Shown: one piece after another, positions 26,099-34,450 of the stretch
How positions within the stretch are numbered: position 1 is the stretch's first letter
How the letters are laid out: every line of letters begins with the position of its first letter
From: an uncultured Lentisphaeria bacterium
GTDB taxonomy: Bacteria; Verrucomicrobiota; Lentisphaeria; Victivallales; Victivallaceae
Direction of reading: 5' to 3'
Length of the DNA stretch: 64,000 nt
Assembly: GCA_903863035.1 (NCBI GenBank)
Contig: CAIPAT010000338.1
Location: 1 to 64,000, forward strand
Translations under genes and position numbers: made by a program
The notes under the pieces: model-generated
Told to the model about the DNA's origin: nothing
Seen by the model: only the letters and a program-made list of their open reading frames with translations
Databases searched by the model: none

Positions 26099-26135
26099 AT
26101 TATAAGTATTTCAACTAAAATTTGGAGATTAAAAG

Positions 26136-27785
26136 ATGCTGTTCAAAACTAAGCTGGTGAGTTCCCTGGAAAAAGTTTTCTGTGATGCGGAACTCAAATC
26201 ACCGGAATTTAAATACGCATCCGCGCTGCGCGGCGAAGTCTTTGCTTTCCAGGTCGCTTTTTGGGGTGACACAATTATCAAGAATATTAAATTCGAGATG
26301 GAATCTGAAATCAGCAAACTGATTTCAATCAGATCAGTCGGCTATGTTCCATGTGACTATGTCGGTGCCAGTTTCGATGACAATGTCCTGCGCAAAACGG
26401 CCGGGTTGTATCCGGATCCGCTGTATCCGGCTGAAGGAGTCATCAATGCTCTGCCATTTCAATGGCGCGCATTATGGATTACGGTCCGGATACCGGAAAA
26501 GTGTAAAGCCGGCAAATATGATATTACTGTCAGCTTCTTGAGGAACATTGCGGACCAGCCTGAATCATGTATTGACTGCCGCGAAACGTTCTCGCTGGAA
26601 ATCCTGCCGGTGACTTTGCCGAAACAGCAACTGCTGCATACCGAATGGTTTCATACTGATTGTATCGCCAGTTATTATCAAACTGAGTGCTGGAGCGAAA
26701 AACACTGGGAGTTGATTGGCAAATATGCAGCCAATGCCGCCGCCCATGGCATTAATATGCTGCTCACCCCGCTGTGGACGCCGCCGCTGGATACCATGAT
26801 TGACGGCGAACGCCCCACCACCCAATTACTAATTATAGAGAAAAAAGGCAGCAAATACATTTTTGATTTTTCGCGGTTGAAACGCTGGCTTGATATCTGC
26901 CTGTCAGCCGGTATCGAATATTTTGAAATGTCTCACTTCTTTACGCAATGGGGCGCAAAATTCACCCCGAAAATAGTCGTCAATGAGAATGGAGCGGAAA
27001 AGAAACTTTTCGGCTGGCATGTGTCGGCGTCCGATCCGGAATATAAAAACTTTCTTTCGCAGTTGATGCCGCAGTTGCTAAAATTGCTGCGCCATAAAGA
27101 GCTGGACGGCAAATGCTTTTTCCATGTTTCCGATGAACCGTCAATGGAGAATATCGAGCAATACAGCCAGGCGGCGGCGCTGGTCAATAACCTGGTCGAA
27201 GATTTTCCGCTAATTGACGCGCTGTCGAACGTTGATTTTTACAAGCGCGGCATCATCAAAAATCCGATCCCCGCCAACAATCACATCGAGCCGTTCGTGG
27301 AGGCCGGAGTAAAACCGCTGTGGACTTATTATTGCTGCGGCCAATCAAATAAAGTATCGAACCGTTTCTTCCATTTTCCGTCTGCCAGAAACCGCATCAT
27401 GGGCATGCTGATGTTCAAATACGACATCTACGGTTTCCTGCAATGGGGCTTCAACTTCTGGTTCAGCCAGTATTCGCTTGACCAGAAGCTCGACCCGTTC
27501 CGCGTTACCGATGCCGGACAGGCATTTCAGGGCGGCGATGCATTCATGGTTTATCCCGGCGAAGACGGCCCGATCGACTCGCTGAAATATGAAGTATTCA
27601 TGGAAGGCCTTCAGGATATGCGTGCTTTGCGTCTGCTCGAAGAAAAGATCGGCCGCGACGCAACAGTAAAACTGCTGGAAGACGGTCTGGACTGCCAATT
27701 AAAGATGGACTGTTATCCCGGCGAAGCCGCCTGGCTGCTGGCCCGCCGCGAAAAAATCAACCAAAAACTGGCCTCGCTTGTCTGA
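26136..27785 (+). CDS. GH123-like (DUF4091) glycosidase
   Basis: A 549-residue protein with an N-terminal beta domain (about 1-150) and a TIM-barrel region (about 165-450) that resembles DUF4091 and family GH123 N-acetylgalactosaminidases. The paired acidic residues sit in FHVSDEPS near residue 335, where GH123 uses an Asp-Glu pair with the substrate acetamido group helping. A C-terminal helical part (EVFMEGLQDMRALRLLEEKI) is typical of DUF4091. There is no signal peptide. GGAG precedes the ATG. It lies downstream of a GntR/LacI-type regulator. Action on beta-linked N-acetylhexosamine fits the amino-sugar theme, but activity is not proven for this branch. Confidence 0.78.
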   Translation: MLFKTKLVSSLEKVFCDAELKSPEFKYASALRGEVFAFQVAFWGDTIIKNIKFEMESEISKLISIRSVGYVPCDYVGASFDDNVLRKTAGLYPDPLYPAEGVINALPFQWRALWITVRIPEKCKAGKYDITVSFLRNIADQPESCIDCRETFSLEILPVTLPKQQLLHTEWFHTDCIASYYQTECWSEKHWELIGKYAANAAAHGINMLLTPLWTPPLDTMIDGERPTTQLLIIEKKGSKYIFDFSRLKRWLDICLSAGIEYFEMSHFFTQWGAKFTPKIVVNENGAEKKLFGWHVSASDPEYKNFLSQLMPQLLKLLRHKELDGKCFFHVSDEPSMENIEQYSQAAALVNNLVEDFPLIDALSNVDFYKRGIIKNPIPANNHIEPFVEAGVKPLWTYYCCGQSNKVSNRFFHFPSARNRIMGMLMFKYDIYGFLQWGFNFWFSQYSLDQKLDPFRVTDAGQAFQGGDAFMVYPGEDGPIDSLKYEVFMEGLQDMRALRLLEEKIGRDATVKLLEDGLDCQLKMDCYPGEAAWLLARREKINQKLASLV

Positions 27786-27830
27786 CAAACGATTATCCGC
27801 TTCCAAGACAATTGTTCAAAAGTGTTTTTT

Positions 27831-27872
27831 ATACCGGTTAGCGAACTAGAAATTTAGCTCCCTAACCGGTAT
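27831..27872. terminator. Hairpin between the GH123-like gene and purT
   Basis: ATACCGGTTAG and CTAACCGGTAT form an 11-base perfect stem around a 20-base AT-rich loop. It begins 46 bases after the GH123-like stop. There is no long T run after it, so it may be a weak terminator, or a protein site for purT, rather than a classic terminator. Confidence 0.4.
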
Positions 27873-27945
27873 TGTATATTGAAAATGAAAGATCATGGAT
27901 TAATTTTAACGCATCATTTTATTTACCATACGGAGACTACATATT

Positions 27946-29127
27946 ATGACAGCTATCGGGACTCCTTTATCAGATACGGCAGTGAAAGTGATATTTCTTG
28001 GTGCAGGCGAACTTGGCAAGGAAGTGGTGATTGAACTACAGCGGTTCGGAGTTGAGGTAATCGCGGTTGACCGCTACGATAACGCCCCCGGCATGCAGGT
28101 GGCGCACCGCTCTTATACGATTTCCATGCTTGACGGCAAAGCGCTGCGCGAAGTCATCGAGAAAGAAAAACCGACATATATTGTTCCGGAAGTTGAAGCG
28201 ATTGCCACCGCAACCCTGCTTGAACTGGAAAAGGAAGGATATTGCGTCATTCCGACCGCCAAGGCGGCGTTCCTGACGATGAACCGCGAGGGCATCCGCC
28301 GCCTGGCCGCGGAAGAGCTCGGCTTGAAAACATCTAAGTACCGGTTTGCCGCCAGCCGGGAGAATTTTGACGCCGCCGTCAAGGAAATCGGCATGCCATG
28401 TGTGGTAAAGCCGATTATGAGTTCATCCGGACACGGCCAGAGCGTCATCAAAAAAACTGATGACATTGAAAAGGCCTGGCAATATGCCCAGGAAGGCGGC
28501 CGCGCCGGAGCCGGTAAAGTAATTATTGAAGGATTTGTTGATTTTGATTATGAAATAACGCTGCTGACCGTGCGTCATGCCGGCGGCACTTCATTTCTCG
28601 CACCGGTCGGTCACGTCCAGATTGACGGCGATTACCGTGAATCATGGCAGCCGCACCCGATGTCGCAGCAGGCGCTGGCCCAAGCGCAGGATATAGCCAA
28701 AAAAGTTACCGACGCTCTCGGCGGCAGAGGTATTTTCGGGGTTGAGCTTTTCGTCAAAGGCGACGATGTGCTGTTCAGCGAAGTATCGCCGCGCCCGCAC
28801 GACACCGGCATGGTCACCATGATCTCGCAGGACCTCTCCCAGTTCGCGCTCCACGCCAGAGCAATTCTGGGGCTGCCAATTCCCAATATCCGCCTGCACG
28901 GCCCGTCAGCGTCCAAAGCTGTTGTGGTTGAAGGCAAATCCAAACACGTTAAATTCAAGAATCTCGAAAAAGTCCTGTCGGAACCTGATACCACCATGCG
29001 GATTTTCGGCAAAGGCGAAGTCAACGGACATCGCCGGATGGCAGTACTGCTCGCACGCGGCGAAAGTGTCGAAGACGCCATGGCTAAAGCCAAGAGAATG
29101 CACAGTAATCTGGAGATAGAACTTTAA
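27946..29127 (+). CDS. purT: Formate-dependent phosphoribosylglycinamide formyltransferase PurT
   Basis: A 393-residue ATP-grasp enzyme that formylates GAR with formate and ATP in purine synthesis, an alternative to PurN. Motifs are [19 protein letters not shown] at the N-terminus, [24 protein letters not shown], the ATP-grasp strands [14 protein letters not shown] and [15 protein letters not shown], and the metal/phosphate region [26 protein letters not shown]. Length and motifs match E. coli PurT (392). CGGAG is upstream. It stands alone in the window without other pur genes. Confidence 0.97.
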   Translation: MTAIGTPLSDTAVKVIFLGAGELGKEVVIELQRFGVEVIAVDRYDNAPGMQVAHRSYTISMLDGKALREVIEKEKPTYIVPEVEAIATATLLELEKEGYCVIPTAKAAFLTMNREGIRRLAAEELGLKTSKYRFAASRENFDAAVKEIGMPCVVKPIMSSSGHGQSVIKKTDDIEKAWQYAQEGGRAGAGKVIIEGFVDFDYEITLLTVRHAGGTSFLAPVGHVQIDGDYRESWQPHPMSQQALAQAQDIAKKVTDALGGRGIFGVELFVKGDDVLFSEVSPRPHDTGMVTMISQDLSQFALHARAILGLPIPNIRLHGPSASKAVVVEGKSKHVKFKNLEKVLSEPDTTMRIFGKGEVNGHRRMAVLLARGESVEDAMAKAKRMHSNLEIEL

Positions 29128-29244
29128 TAAATCCAGGAGCCAGAAGTCAGAATAATACAGAAGACAGGGAACAAGGGTAGAACTGAATATCCAATATCCA
29201 ACGGGAACAGCCTGTAGACAGAAGACAGTTGTTCAAAACTTTAG

Positions 29245-29377
29245 AACTTTAGAATTTTAGAACTGTTTTCAATGGAGGGTTATGCTCCGTCATAACCGGG
29301 TTTTAGAATTTGGCTCCAGCACTTTAAAATTTTAGAATTTTAGCACTTTAGAATTTTAGAACTGTTTTCAATGGAGG
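29245..29377. repeat. Duplicated segment before the Cas4-like gene
   Basis: The phrase ACTTTAGAATTTTAGAACTG with the following TTTTCAATGGAGG occurs twice, ending at 29277 and 29377. The second copy supplies the start region of the Cas4-like gene. Between them lies GGTTATGCTCCGTCATAACC, also seen at 21034-21060. The duplication means the gene's ribosome site is itself repeat-derived. Confidence 0.7.
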
Positions 29378-30300
29378 TCAGATTGACCGATAAGTTATTT
29401 TACTTCAAAACAATAAAGGCGGATAATTTTTCCTGGTCAGTCGCCAGACGCGAACTTTTCGCCTTCTGCGAACGCGCCTGTTTTTATCACTATTACGGAG
29501 CTTCCGGCGGATTCGACGGTTATTCCGACCCGAATACTAAAAAACTTTATTTGTTGAAAAAACTTATCCCGGGCAGGCTCTGGCTGGATAATATCTTCTC
29601 TAAATCACTGCGGGCAACACTGACACAATCAATACAAGCTAAAACTACGCAGGATATGGCCGCAGATTTTTCACGTCGACTTATCCGTGAATTTCATCTT
29701 GGCAGAAGAATTGTCGAAGCAAAGGAATGGCGGAGCGATCCCGGAAAACTGAATCTGCTGGAACTTTATTATAACGAAATCTCCGTGGACAAACATTTTG
29801 CCGTCTTGTGGAATACACTGGAATCGCGTTTTAAAAATTTTGCCGCTTCAAATCTTCCGGCGATACTGCATAAAGTAGATAATCTTGACTGGAAAAGGAT
29901 TCCGGTTCCGGCTTCTTTCGCCATCGGCAAATTGCAACTGTGGATCGCCCCTGATTTGATCTGGCAGGACGGTGACTGCATTTCTATTTTAGACTTGAAC
30001 GCCAGCGGACAGAATGAGGAAAAGCGCAACACCTATGCGGCGCTGAATGTGATTTTTGCTGAGGCTAAATTAAAGATATCCCCGGAAAAAGTTATTTCCC
30101 TGTTCTTCAATGACGCCAACAGACAAACGGAACTGCAAGGACTGGAGAACTTGAACATCAGCCGCGCCATGGAGGGTATTTCCGCCAGCGCCGCGAAGAT
30201 GCTGGAGAAAATATCCCAGGACGGCACTGTTCAGGGAATAAATTTTGCTGCTTCGGAACAGAACTGCGCAAGGTGTCGTTTCCGGGAATTCTGTAATTAA
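29371..30300 (+). CDS. Cas4-like PD-(D/E)XK protein with Cys cluster; nuclease motif altered
   Basis: A 309-residue protein. It has the layout of Cas4/AddB-type iron-sulfur nucleases: one or two Cys near the N-terminus (FAFCERACFYHYYG, residues about 24-37) and C-x2-C-x5-C at the very end (CARCRFREFC). The nuclease core shows APDLIWQDGD then ILDLNASGQ; the expected strand is of the type DxK, but the Lys is Asn here, so catalysis may be lost while DNA and cluster binding remain. The start is uncertain: ATG at 29371, or TTG at 29383 with GGAGG five bases upstream. It faces the Bax1 and XPB genes tail to tail. No CRISPR array or other cas gene is present, so it is not a canonical Cas4. Confidence 0.65.
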   Translation: MEVRLTDKLFYFKTIKADNFSWSVARRELFAFCERACFYHYYGASGGFDGYSDPNTKKLYLLKKLIPGRLWLDNIFSKSLRATLTQSIQAKTTQDMAADFSRRLIREFHLGRRIVEAKEWRSDPGKLNLLELYYNEISVDKHFAVLWNTLESRFKNFAASNLPAILHKVDNLDWKRIPVPASFAIGKLQLWIAPDLIWQDGDCISILDLNASGQNEEKRNTYAALNVIFAEAKLKISPEKVISLFFNDANRQTELQGLENLNISRAMEGISASAAKMLEKISQDGTVQGINFAASEQNCARCRFREFCN

Positions 30301-30334
30301 CCACAAGACACAGAGAAATCCCTTCTTTTCGGGT

Positions 30335-30352
30335 TATACTCTATAACCTGAA
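30335..30352 (+). repeat. Lone end of the hairpin-rich element
   Basis: TATACTCTATAACCTGAA is a 12-base exact match to the copy A terminus (TATACTCTATAA) followed by a close match, but the body of the element is missing. It lies 35 bases after the Cas4-like stop, as the full copies lie after other stops. The rest of the 30301-30604 gap has no visible gene. Confidence 0.4.
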
Positions 30353-30604
30353 GTCCCATGAAATTATAACATGTTGAACCGTTTTCCGTTACGGGTGTAT
30401 TTCCGGCAGGTTTTGCTTTGGCTTGAGAAATCACGGCAATGGCATCCTGATAAAATTAAGCAAAAAAAACATATATGCTCCGAGTCGGCATTCCGTGTGC
30501 GGTTGGGTTTGAAAAAATGTCAACTATATCTAGCACTTTTTGAAACATGCCCAAAAAAACTTTACGTTGTTTAAAGCTTGTGCCAATACGGCTTTTAAAT
30601 CGGA

Positions 30605-31846
30605 CTAATTACCTGATTCAAGGAGTTTATAAACTCGCTCCACGCCGGGAAAGTCACGGAACAGGAAACCTTTCTTCTGAAAGAAATCGCTGGAATCCAG
30701 GAATTGTTTTACTTCCGGGCGTTCGGACAAACTGCGGTCAACGCCAATAATGAAAGGCATATCGGGATATTTAGCACAATATTCCAGGCGCTTCAGCAGC
30801 GGGGTGGCATGCCAACGATGAAAAAGTTCCAGATGAATGATTTTGCCGCCGGAATTTTTAAAGCTCAGGTCGGCAAAAATTATTTCCTGATTCCCGGCGT
30901 CAAAAAACGGAGTGTCGCCGATGATCTGCCAGTCCTGTATTTTTTCTTTGAACAGTCGATGAAACATCGCGACTTCTTCCGGCACATAAGCGCTGAAGTT
31001 GCGGTAATGGCTGACCAGATTGCTTTTACAGTCCAACCGCAGTTTGTATTTTTTGCCGTCCATATCTATTTCCGCCTTAATCAGCCATTTCTTCAGCAGG
31101 CACACTGCAGGAAAAAAAGTTGCCAGCTGCAATCCATATTTCCGGGAGTTTTCAAAAATACTGGCCGGCCCGCTGATCCGCATCTGAATGCGCATGGTTT
31201 TATGGCCTTGTTCATCTTTGCCCTCCGGCATTGTTTTAACTTGCGCCAACAGCCGGAAAAATTTCAGATACTTGAAAAGCCGGCGCATTTCAGCCGGGTC
31301 CGGATCTTCAGCCTCCACCAGCATGTCGCTGCAATAGAACAGCAGAGCCTGCACCTGGGAACAATTATAGCGTTCAAGCAGCTCCTTCGTGAACATAGTT
31401 TTCACAGCAACCAGCGTTTCGTTATGGGGAAGATCGGCATAAATGCCGCTGGCAACGATATTTACAGCATCAGGAACCGATTCAAGTAATTGACGACGAT
31501 ATTCCTCCAAATCTGCCATTCCGCTGCTCAACAGGGTGGCAGAATGGGTAAAGAGTTTCTGCCGCAACCCGGAATAATCGAATTCCAGCGGTATAGTAAA
31601 TTTGCAGCGATCCAGAATGAGCTTGTTAAAGCCTTTTGCCATCTTCACGTCTTTATGTGCATTGAGCAGCGGTTCAACTATTTCCTCAAGTTCGCCGCGG
31701 GTCGGCGGTAATCCGTCTTCCGGCAGGCGGTAAACCGCCAGCAGTTCAGATGCAAGCTCCAGAGTGACAGGATCGTCAACCGCGATAAATACCGGCTTTA
31801 TCGTTTCGCCGCTGCGGCGGAATTTCATCAAATCCTTAGTCAGCAT
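30605..31846 (-). CDS. bax1: Bax1-like nuclease (DUF790), partner of XPB helicase
   Basis: A 413-residue DUF790 protein. It opens MLTKDLMKFRRSGETIKPVF, a typical DUF790 start, and ends with a nuclease-like core where FADLSFKNSGGKIIHLELFH takes the place of the acidic and Glu-containing strands. In archaea Bax1 is an endonuclease that works with XPB helicase to unwind and cut damaged or branched DNA. The start codon directly follows the helicase stop (TGAATG), so translation is coupled. Residue counts and the order helicase-then-Bax1 match the archaeal pair. Whether the active site is intact cannot be settled by eye. Confidence 0.75.
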   Translation of the reverse strand: MLTKDLMKFRRSGETIKPVFIAVDDPVTLELASELLAVYRLPEDGLPPTRGELEEIVEPLLNAHKDVKMAKGFNKLILDRCKFTIPLEFDYSGLRQKLFTHSATLLSSGMADLEEYRRQLLESVPDAVNIVASGIYADLPHNETLVAVKTMFTKELLERYNCSQVQALLFYCSDMLVEAEDPDPAEMRRLFKYLKFFRLLAQVKTMPEGKDEQGHKTMRIQMRISGPASIFENSRKYGLQLATFFPAVCLLKKWLIKAEIDMDGKKYKLRLDCKSNLVSHYRNFSAYVPEEVAMFHRLFKEKIQDWQIIGDTPFFDAGNQEIIFADLSFKNSGGKIIHLELFHRWHATPLLKRLEYCAKYPDMPFIIGVDRSLSERPEVKQFLDSSDFFQKKGFLFRDFPGVERVYKLLESGN

Positions 31847-33265
31847 TCAAAACCGCCTTTTCCAACTGAAATGGTTTTTATAGGCGCGGTGTTCACGCCG
31901 CCGTTCACTGACATTTACCTCGGAGGTGCCTTCACTGACCAGTTCGTACAATACGGCCTCCTTACCCTCGCCTGCCCGCAGTATCCGCCCGAGACGCTGA
32001 ACGTGTTCGCGGATACTGCCACTGCCGGAAACAATGATTCCGATTCCGGCCTCCGGCACATCCACACCCTCGTTCAATACCTTGCTCGTAATCAATACAG
32101 GATATTGCCCGGAACGAAAATTATCCAGGAATTCCTTGCGTTCGGCAGCCTTAGTCCGGTGGGTAATCACCGGCAACAGAAAACTGCGCCCCATATCATA
32201 GGCGGTATCATTATCGGCGGTAAATACAATAATCCGCTCTCCGCGGTGACGGCAGATCAATTCCCATACTTTGTTGAACTTGCTTCTGCCGGCGCGGGCT
32301 ATCCGGCGCTGAGTCAGATAAGCATCAAGCGCCTGGCGTCCGTCCGGCTGCCGGGCGCACAACCCGATGAACCTGGCCCAGTCGCTTTTCTGATTGAAAG
32401 TAATGCCGTTGCGGCGCAGAAAACCGGTATAAAGCTGCCGGGACAGTTGATATGCAGCAGCCTCGTCCGGATCCAATGCCAGTTCCAGCCGTTTGGTGAC
32501 GTAAGGCGCCAGAACAGAGCCTTCCAGTTCGTCTATATGAATCTGGTAGGCGATCGGGCCGATCAGTTCTTCCATAATCTCATTGCCGCCGTCATCGCGG
32601 TCGGGCGTAGCAGTCAGTCCCAGGCGGTAAGGAGCCAGGCACATGGCTGCGGCTGTACGGTTAACCTGCCCCGGCAGATGGTGACATTCGTCAAAAATAA
32701 CGAATCCGAAACGGTTGCCGATGAATTCCATGTGTATCACCGCCGAATCGTAAGTCGTTACCGTAATCGGCTCGACCTCGCGGCTGCCGCCGCCGAGCAT
32801 TCCCACTTTGCAGCGGAAAAACTTCTCCAGCGAACTCGCCCACTGCTGCATCAGGTCAATAGTGGGAACGACAATCAGCGCCGGTCGCTTTAGCGCACTT
32901 ATCGCCATGACTGCCAGATAAGTTTTGCCGGAACCGGTCGGCATGACGATCATAGCCCGTCCTGCCGCCTCCACCCGCCAGCAGCGGAACGCCTCCTGCT
33001 GATGCGGACGCGGCGCCAATCCGGAGTGCAAATCAAGGTCCAATTGGGAATAGACGCGGGCTTCATCAATAAAATCAATTTTGTGTTCGCGGAGGGCAAT
33101 AATAATTCTGGCGTATTTATAGGCCTGCGCCCTGTAGAGTTTAACCCGTTCATCGAAAATCACATCAAGGGCAACCGGAATAATCTGTTCGGGAGTGGCT
33201 TCAAGCAGCAGCGTACCTAGGGAAAAGCGGATTCTCACAGGAACATCGTGCATATTCGCCTGCAT
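31847..33265 (-). CDS. XPB/Rad25-like superfamily 2 DNA helicase
   Basis: A 472-residue helicase. The N-terminal damage-recognition-like part (about 1-90) leads into RPHQQEAFRCWR, Walker A MPTGSGKTYLAVMA near residue 118, Walker B VIFDECHHLPG near 213, motif III GLTATPDRDDGG, and the second RecA domain with IVFTADNDTAYD, LITSKVLNEGVDVPEAG and motif VI QRLGRILRAGEGK. The layout matches archaeal and bacterial XPB rather than UvrB or RecQ. It overlaps the small membrane-protein gene by one base and abuts bax1. XPB plus Bax1 in archaea is a proposed excision-repair machine; its role in a bacterium with UvrABC is open. Confidence 0.85.
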   Translation of the reverse strand: MQANMHDVPVRIRFSLGTLLLEATPEQIIPVALDVIFDERVKLYRAQAYKYARIIIALREHKIDFIDEARVYSQLDLDLHSGLAPRPHQQEAFRCWRVEAAGRAMIVMPTGSGKTYLAVMAISALKRPALIVVPTIDLMQQWASSLEKFFRCKVGMLGGGSREVEPITVTTYDSAVIHMEFIGNRFGFVIFDECHHLPGQVNRTAAAMCLAPYRLGLTATPDRDDGGNEIMEELIGPIAYQIHIDELEGSVLAPYVTKRLELALDPDEAAAYQLSRQLYTGFLRRNGITFNQKSDWARFIGLCARQPDGRQALDAYLTQRRIARAGRSKFNKVWELICRHRGERIIVFTADNDTAYDMGRSFLLPVITHRTKAAERKEFLDNFRSGQYPVLITSKVLNEGVDVPEAGIGIIVSGSGSIREHVQRLGRILRAGEGKEAVLYELVSEGTSEVNVSERRREHRAYKNHFSWKRRF

Positions 33266-33534
33266 TATTTATTACCATTATCCGGGCGAAAAGCGCCGAT
33301 ACTTCCAACAATAAGAAAAGTAGAGACAATAATTATCAGGCAATAAAATATTCTTGCCAATAAAGGTTCCGAACGGATCAAAAGCATCGATAAAGCCGGC
33401 AGCGCTGATGGAATTCCAGCATACAAGCCCCATTTCAGCCCGCGGCTCCAGTTGGGATATTCCGGATAATCGAATTCCGGAAGCAGGATATCATCAGGTT
33501 CCGGTTTATTCTCTTTATCCATAGTCGATACCAT
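33265..33534 (-). CDS. Small two-helix membrane protein
   Basis: An 89-residue protein with an acidic N-terminus (about 1-30, rich in Asp, Glu and Pro), then two hydrophobic helices at about 37-53 and 60-82. I do not recognise it. It starts three bases after the ilvN stop and its own stop overlaps the helicase ATG by one base, so ilvN, this gene, XPB and bax1 look like one transcript. An in-frame ATG at 33522 (MDKENK) is an alternative start. Confidence 0.6.
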   Translation of the reverse strand: MVSTMDKENKPEPDDILLPEFDYPEYPNWSRGLKWGLYAGIPSALPALSMLLIRSEPLLARIFYCLIIIVSTFLIVGSIGAFRPDNGNK

Positions 33535-33537
33535 GCT

Positions 33538-34050
33538 TTAATTAATGGTCTTGAAATCCTCTGACTTTCCTGCGGTACGAGAGATTGCCACACGGCCGGA
33601 ACGTGCAGTCTCGACAATTTCATAGTCTTTGATCAGTTCGATGAAATTATCAATTTTATCCGCCCGTCCGTGGAGTTCAATGCCCAGTTCGTTGGTATGT
33701 ACCAGCACGATTTTGCCTTCAAAAATCTCGACCAGTTGCAGTATTTGTGAACGCTGCTCATGATTCTCGGCTTTGACTTTGATCAATGCCAGTTCGCGTT
33801 CGATAAAACGGCTGCCGGTAAGGTCTTCTACTTTGATCACGTCCACCAGTTTGTTAAGCTGCTTGTCAATTTGTTCAAGCACTGCATCATCGCCGGTAGT
33901 GACAATTGTCATCTTGGACACGTTCGGATCGTGAGTCTCATTGACAGTCAATGAGGAAATATTGTAGCCGCGGCCGCTGAACAGCCCGGCAATTCTGGCC
34001 AGAACACCGAATTTATTTTCAACCAAAACCGAAATTGTATGTTTTTCCAT
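33538..34050 (-). CDS. ilvN: Acetolactate synthase small (regulatory) subunit
   Basis: A 170-residue ACT-domain protein controlling valine feedback of acetolactate synthase in branched-chain amino acid synthesis. The N-terminal ACT domain starts TISVLVENKFGVLARIAGLF and contains SRGYNISSLTVNET-like sequence; the second domain carries RELALIKV and HTNELGIELHG. I chose ATG 34050, since the ATG at 34059 has no room for a ribosome site. The catalytic subunit gene (ilvB), normally just upstream, is absent; the upstream 34060-34450 gap holds no gene that I can see, only AT-rich sequence. It may head the XPB/bax1 transcript. Confidence 0.92.
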   Translation of the reverse strand: MEKHTISVLVENKFGVLARIAGLFSGRGYNISSLTVNETHDPNVSKMTIVTTGDDAVLEQIDKQLNKLVDVIKVEDLTGSRFIERELALIKVKAENHEQRSQILQLVEIFEGKIVLVHTNELGIELHGRADKIDNFIELIKDYEIVETARSGRVAISRTAGKSEDFKTIN

Positions 34051-34450
34051 AATAGTCATATCCAGTTTAATGTTTAATCCTGATTGTTATTTTAATAAAT
34101 TGCATCTAAAATGCCGGTTTTGCAACCTTTTTTCAATAAAAAGGTCTAACGACAATATCCATGACTGGCGAAAAATACGGACATTTCCGGAAGAACAGTG
34201 GATCCCCCGCAAAATGTACTACCGGGCCCTGACTCTGTTTTCATCAAGTTGATTATATAGTTTGTGGGACATTTGCTATTTTGAATTCTTTCGGTTCAAC
34301 TTTTCCATCGTTTATGTATGATTTATTATGGTTTATACATTAATTTTTTCACGCAATTATGTAGTGTACAATAATAATATCGCCTTTATAAGCAACGGAT
34401 GCAATTTAGTCTTTCATGCCAGAGGCGGGCCAGCCGGCAATCTATAAAGA

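Noticed and set aside
29278-29298. GGTTATGCTCCGTCATAACC as a regulator site
   Set aside because: It is palindromic and occurs also at 21034-21060, but both are inside degenerate repeat text away from promoters, so I read it as part of a repeat.
29371-30300. Canonical Cas4 with a CRISPR-Cas locus
   Set aside because: No repeat-spacer array and no cas1, cas2 or other cas gene anywhere in the window; the nuclease motif is also altered.
30301-30604. A gene between the Cas4-like and Bax1 genes
   Set aside because: The frames here are short, without ribosome sites or known motifs.
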